From: an uncultured Oscillibacter sp.
GTDB lineage: Bacteria; Bacillota; Clostridia; Oscillospirales; Oscillospiraceae
Length of the DNA stretch: 7,608 nucleotides
Direction of reading: 5' to 3'
Assembly (NCBI GenBank): GCA_910587875.1
Contig: CAJUOD010000131.1
Location: 1 to 7,608 of the forward strand
Below the pieces are notes generated by a model, which did no database searches, was not told the origin of the DNA, and saw only the letters and a program-made list of their open reading frames with translations. The translations under genes were made by a program, and so were the position numbers. This document shows positions 6,209 through 7,608 of the stretch, one piece after another. The stretch's first letter is position 1, and each line of letters starts with the position of its first letter.

Positions 6209-7390
6209 TTGAACGTCAGAAAACCAATTGACTACGGCGCCATGTTCGCGGCGCTGAATGCCCTGATGGCGGCGGATCTGCCGCAGATGGAACTGTACTG
6301 TGAAATTGGCCGGCTGGTCAGCGACAGGCCAGAGAAAGGCGCAGCTGTCGCCGCCGCCGAGTACCTGACCAGCACTTACCCTGACGCCTCCGGCTTCTCC
6401 CCCAGGAACCTCCGCCGGATGCGGGAGTTTTATCGAGTCTATGAAAACGCGCCGGAAGCTATGGCACAAGCCATGACCATCGGCTGGACACAGAATATTG
6501 TCATTTTGGAAAACTGCGCAACAGACAAAGAACGCGCCTGGTATATCGCCGCTGTCCGCCGTTTTCGTTGGTCCAAGACTGATCTCCTGGGGAAAATCAT
6601 AGAGGGGACGCAAGAGGATAACACACCGCCCCTTTGTTCCGCTGAAGCCGTAGAGGAGGAACTGCCTCCTTCTGATATAGATGTTTCAAACGCCGCCGCG
6701 CCGAAAGTCAATTCACAGGCGAATTTTTCTCGACTTGCGGACCCGGATGTGATACACTGGACAAAGCAGGAAGTCCAAGACCAGCAGGAGAGAGGTGTGG
6801 AGAATGTCAGCGTTCAAAACCAATGTTGTCACCGGCTCCGCTCTGTTGGCCCTGTCCGAGAATGTCCGGGGCTGGCAGAAACGGGATTGCTACCGTCAGT
6901 TGAACGCCTACCTGTACAACGCCGAGTGCGACCGGGTCTGCCTTCTCTTTGGCCTCCGGCGAACCGGGAAAACCACTCTGCTACGCCAGGCTGTGTTGGA
7001 CATGACGCCGGAGGACGCGGCGAAAACGGTCTATATCAAGGCTACGAGGCGGGATACCATCGCGGACCTGAACCGGGATATGGAACAGCTCCGGTCCCTG
7101 GGTTTCCACTTTGTACTCCTGGACGAGGTCACGCTGATGCGGGACTTCATCGACTCCGCCGCCCTCCTGTCCGATATCTATGCCGCCCAGGGCATGAAGA
7201 TCGTCCTGTCCGGCACGGATTCCCTGGGATTCTGGTTTGCGCTCCACCAGGAGCTCTACGACCGGGCGAAGATGATCCACACTACCTTCATCCCCTATCG
7301 GGAGCACAGCCGCCTCCTGGGGATCGACCAGATCGACGAATACATCCGCTATGGCGGCACCCTTCGGGCCGGGGAACTGGCCTTCGATGA
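6209..7390 (+). CDS. DUF1016 (YhcG) N-terminal-domain protein without nuclease domain; frame runs on into the next gene
   Basis: Residues about 10-130 resemble the N-terminal winged-helix-like domain of DUF1016/YhcG proteins: an early helix with LYCEIGRLVS, then GFSPRNLRRMREFYRVY at 62-78, then IGWTQNIVILENC and the WSKTDLLGKI helix. YhcG proteins normally continue into a PDDEXK nuclease domain; none is visible here. Residues 131-198 are a polar linker. From about residue 199 (base 6803) the reading frame overlaps the ATPase gene, and the remaining 195 residues are rich in Pro, Arg and Gly, as expected of an out-of-frame reading. The biologically meaningful part is probably 6209 to about 6800. 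Either the normal stop was lost, the overlap is real, or an indel joined the frames. The TTG start is set by AAGGAGG. DUF1016 proteins are often linked to DNA binding or defence; the role here is unknown. Confidence 0.65.
   Translation: MNVRKPIDYGAMFAALNALMAADLPQMELYCEIGRLVSDRPEKGAAVAAAEYLTSTYPDASGFSPRNLRRMREFYRVYENAPEAMAQAMTIGWTQNIVILENCATDKERAWYIAAVRRFRWSKTDLLGKIIEGTQEDNTPPLCSAEAVEEELPPSDIDVSNAAAPKVNSQANFSRLADPDVIHWTKQEVQDQQERGVENVSVQNQCCHRLRSVGPVRECPGLAETGLLPSVERLPVQRRVRPGLPSLWPPANRENHSATPGCVGHDAGGRGENGLYQGYEAGYHRGPEPGYGTAPVPGFPLCTPGRGHADAGLHRLRRPPVRYLCRPGHEDRPVRHGFPGILVCAPPGALRPGEDDPHYLHPLSGAQPPPGDRPDRRIHPLWRHPSGRGTGLR
6791..6796 (+). promoter_or_regulatory. Ribosome binding site of the ATPase gene
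   Basis: AGAGGT within a purine-rich run lies 7 bases before the ATG at 6804. It supports this ATG as a real start inside the DUF1016-type frame. The ATPase frame is closed upstream by a TGA at 6750. Confidence 0.6.
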
Positions 7391-7608
7391 CGCCGAGGTA
7401 AATGCCGAGGACGCCTCCTTCCGAGACGACGAGTCTACCCGGCGGTATATCGACACCGCTATCTGTAAAAACATCCAGCATTCGCTGGCCTGCTGCGAGG
7501 ATGGTGGGCATTTCCGGCATCTGCGTCCACTCTATGAGGCCGGAGAACTGACCGGGGCCATCAACCGGATCATTGAGGATATGAACCACGCCTTCTTGGT
7601 GTCGGTGC
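6804..7608 (+). CDS. P-loop ATPase of the AAA_14-like type, 3'-truncated by window end
   Basis: The frame starting at ATG 6804 stays open to the last base and gives 268 residues. It carries a Walker A motif GLRRTGKTTLL at residues 50-60 and a Walker B motif FVLLDEV at 103-109. A sensor-like strand IVLSGTDSLGF follows at 133-143. The order and spacing match the predicted AAA_14 ATPases (GxRRxGKT type) seen in bacterial genomes and mobile elements, whose function is mostly unknown. These proteins often have a C-terminal DUF4143-like half; here residues 176-268 are acidic and helical and the end lies outside the window. No signal peptide is seen. The gene follows the DUF1016-type domain in the +1 frame, and the two are probably co-transcribed. 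The high density of rare-in-shadow residues and an ordinary composition mark this as the true coding frame from 6804 on. Confidence 0.88.
   Translation, partial: MSAFKTNVVTGSALLALSENVRGWQKRDCYRQLNAYLYNAECDRVCLLFGLRRTGKTTLLRQAVLDMTPEDAAKTVYIKATRRDTIADLNRDMEQLRSLGFHFVLLDEVTLMRDFIDSAALLSDIYAAQGMKIVLSGTDSLGFWFALHQELYDRAKMIHTTFIPYREHSRLLGIDQIDEYIRYGGTLRAGELAFDDAEVNAEDASFRDDESTRRYIDTAICKNIQHSLACCEDGGHFRHLRPLYEAGELTGAINRIIEDMNHAFLVSV

Noticed and set aside
6780..6810. Programmed frameshift site joining the DUF1016-type domain to the ATPase
   Set aside because: No slippery heptamer or clear +1 signal is visible, and the ATPase has its own ATG and ribosome binding site.
6981..7589. Minus-strand open frame of 202 codons opposite the ATPase
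   Set aside because: The plus strand carries Walker A and Walker B motifs in this region, so the antisense frame is a shadow.
1..7608. CRISPR array, tRNA, insertion-sequence ends, attachment-site repeats or a terminator hairpin
   Set aside because: Nothing convincing was seen by eye: no regularly spaced repeats, no cloverleaf, no paired inverted termini and no GC hairpin followed by a T run.

Overview
The window is a densely packed stretch of plus-strand genes from a mobile or otherwise accessory region. Most of it is GC-rich, with strong GGAGG-type ribosome binding sites and stop/start overlaps (TGATG, ATGA, TAATG). Large serine recombinases of this type, with a resolvase domain, a recombinase domain, a zinc ribbon and a coiled coil, are typical of integrative elements in gut Clostridia (Oscillospiraceae or Lachnospiraceae relatives). 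That assignment is an inference from style, not a database match.

Layout. (1) Bases 1-4148 hold four serine recombinase-type genes in a row. The first is cut by the window edge. The second lacks both the catalytic domain and the zinc ribbon. The third is only a catalytic-type domain and has lost the nucleophilic serine. The fourth is a complete 549-residue enzyme. (2) Bases 4148-5718 hold two tandem paralogous metallophosphoesterases with all metal-ligand motifs. (3) Bases 5715-6167 encode a 150-residue protein that I do not recognise. (4) After a 41-base gap, a TTG-started gene encodes a DUF1016 (YhcG) N-terminal-type domain without a nuclease domain. Its reading frame runs on into the next gene. 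(5) Bases 6804-7608 encode the first 268 residues of an ATPase with Walker A and B motifs, cut by the window end.

How they may work together. Genes 1 to 7 (bases 1-6167) are separated by at most 14 bases or overlap by 1 to 4, so they look like one co-translated operon. The two recombinases with an intact catalytic arginine region could perform integration and excision. The two half-recombinases could be non-catalytic partners that help bind DNA or shape the synapse, or they could be decaying copies. The phosphoesterases, the unknown protein, the DUF1016-type protein and the ATPase look like cargo or accessory functions. Their roles, including any part in defence or counter-defence, cannot be settled from the sequence.

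I saw no tRNA, rRNA, CRISPR array, insertion sequence ends or clear rho-independent terminator. No gene-free stretch exceeds 50 bases.
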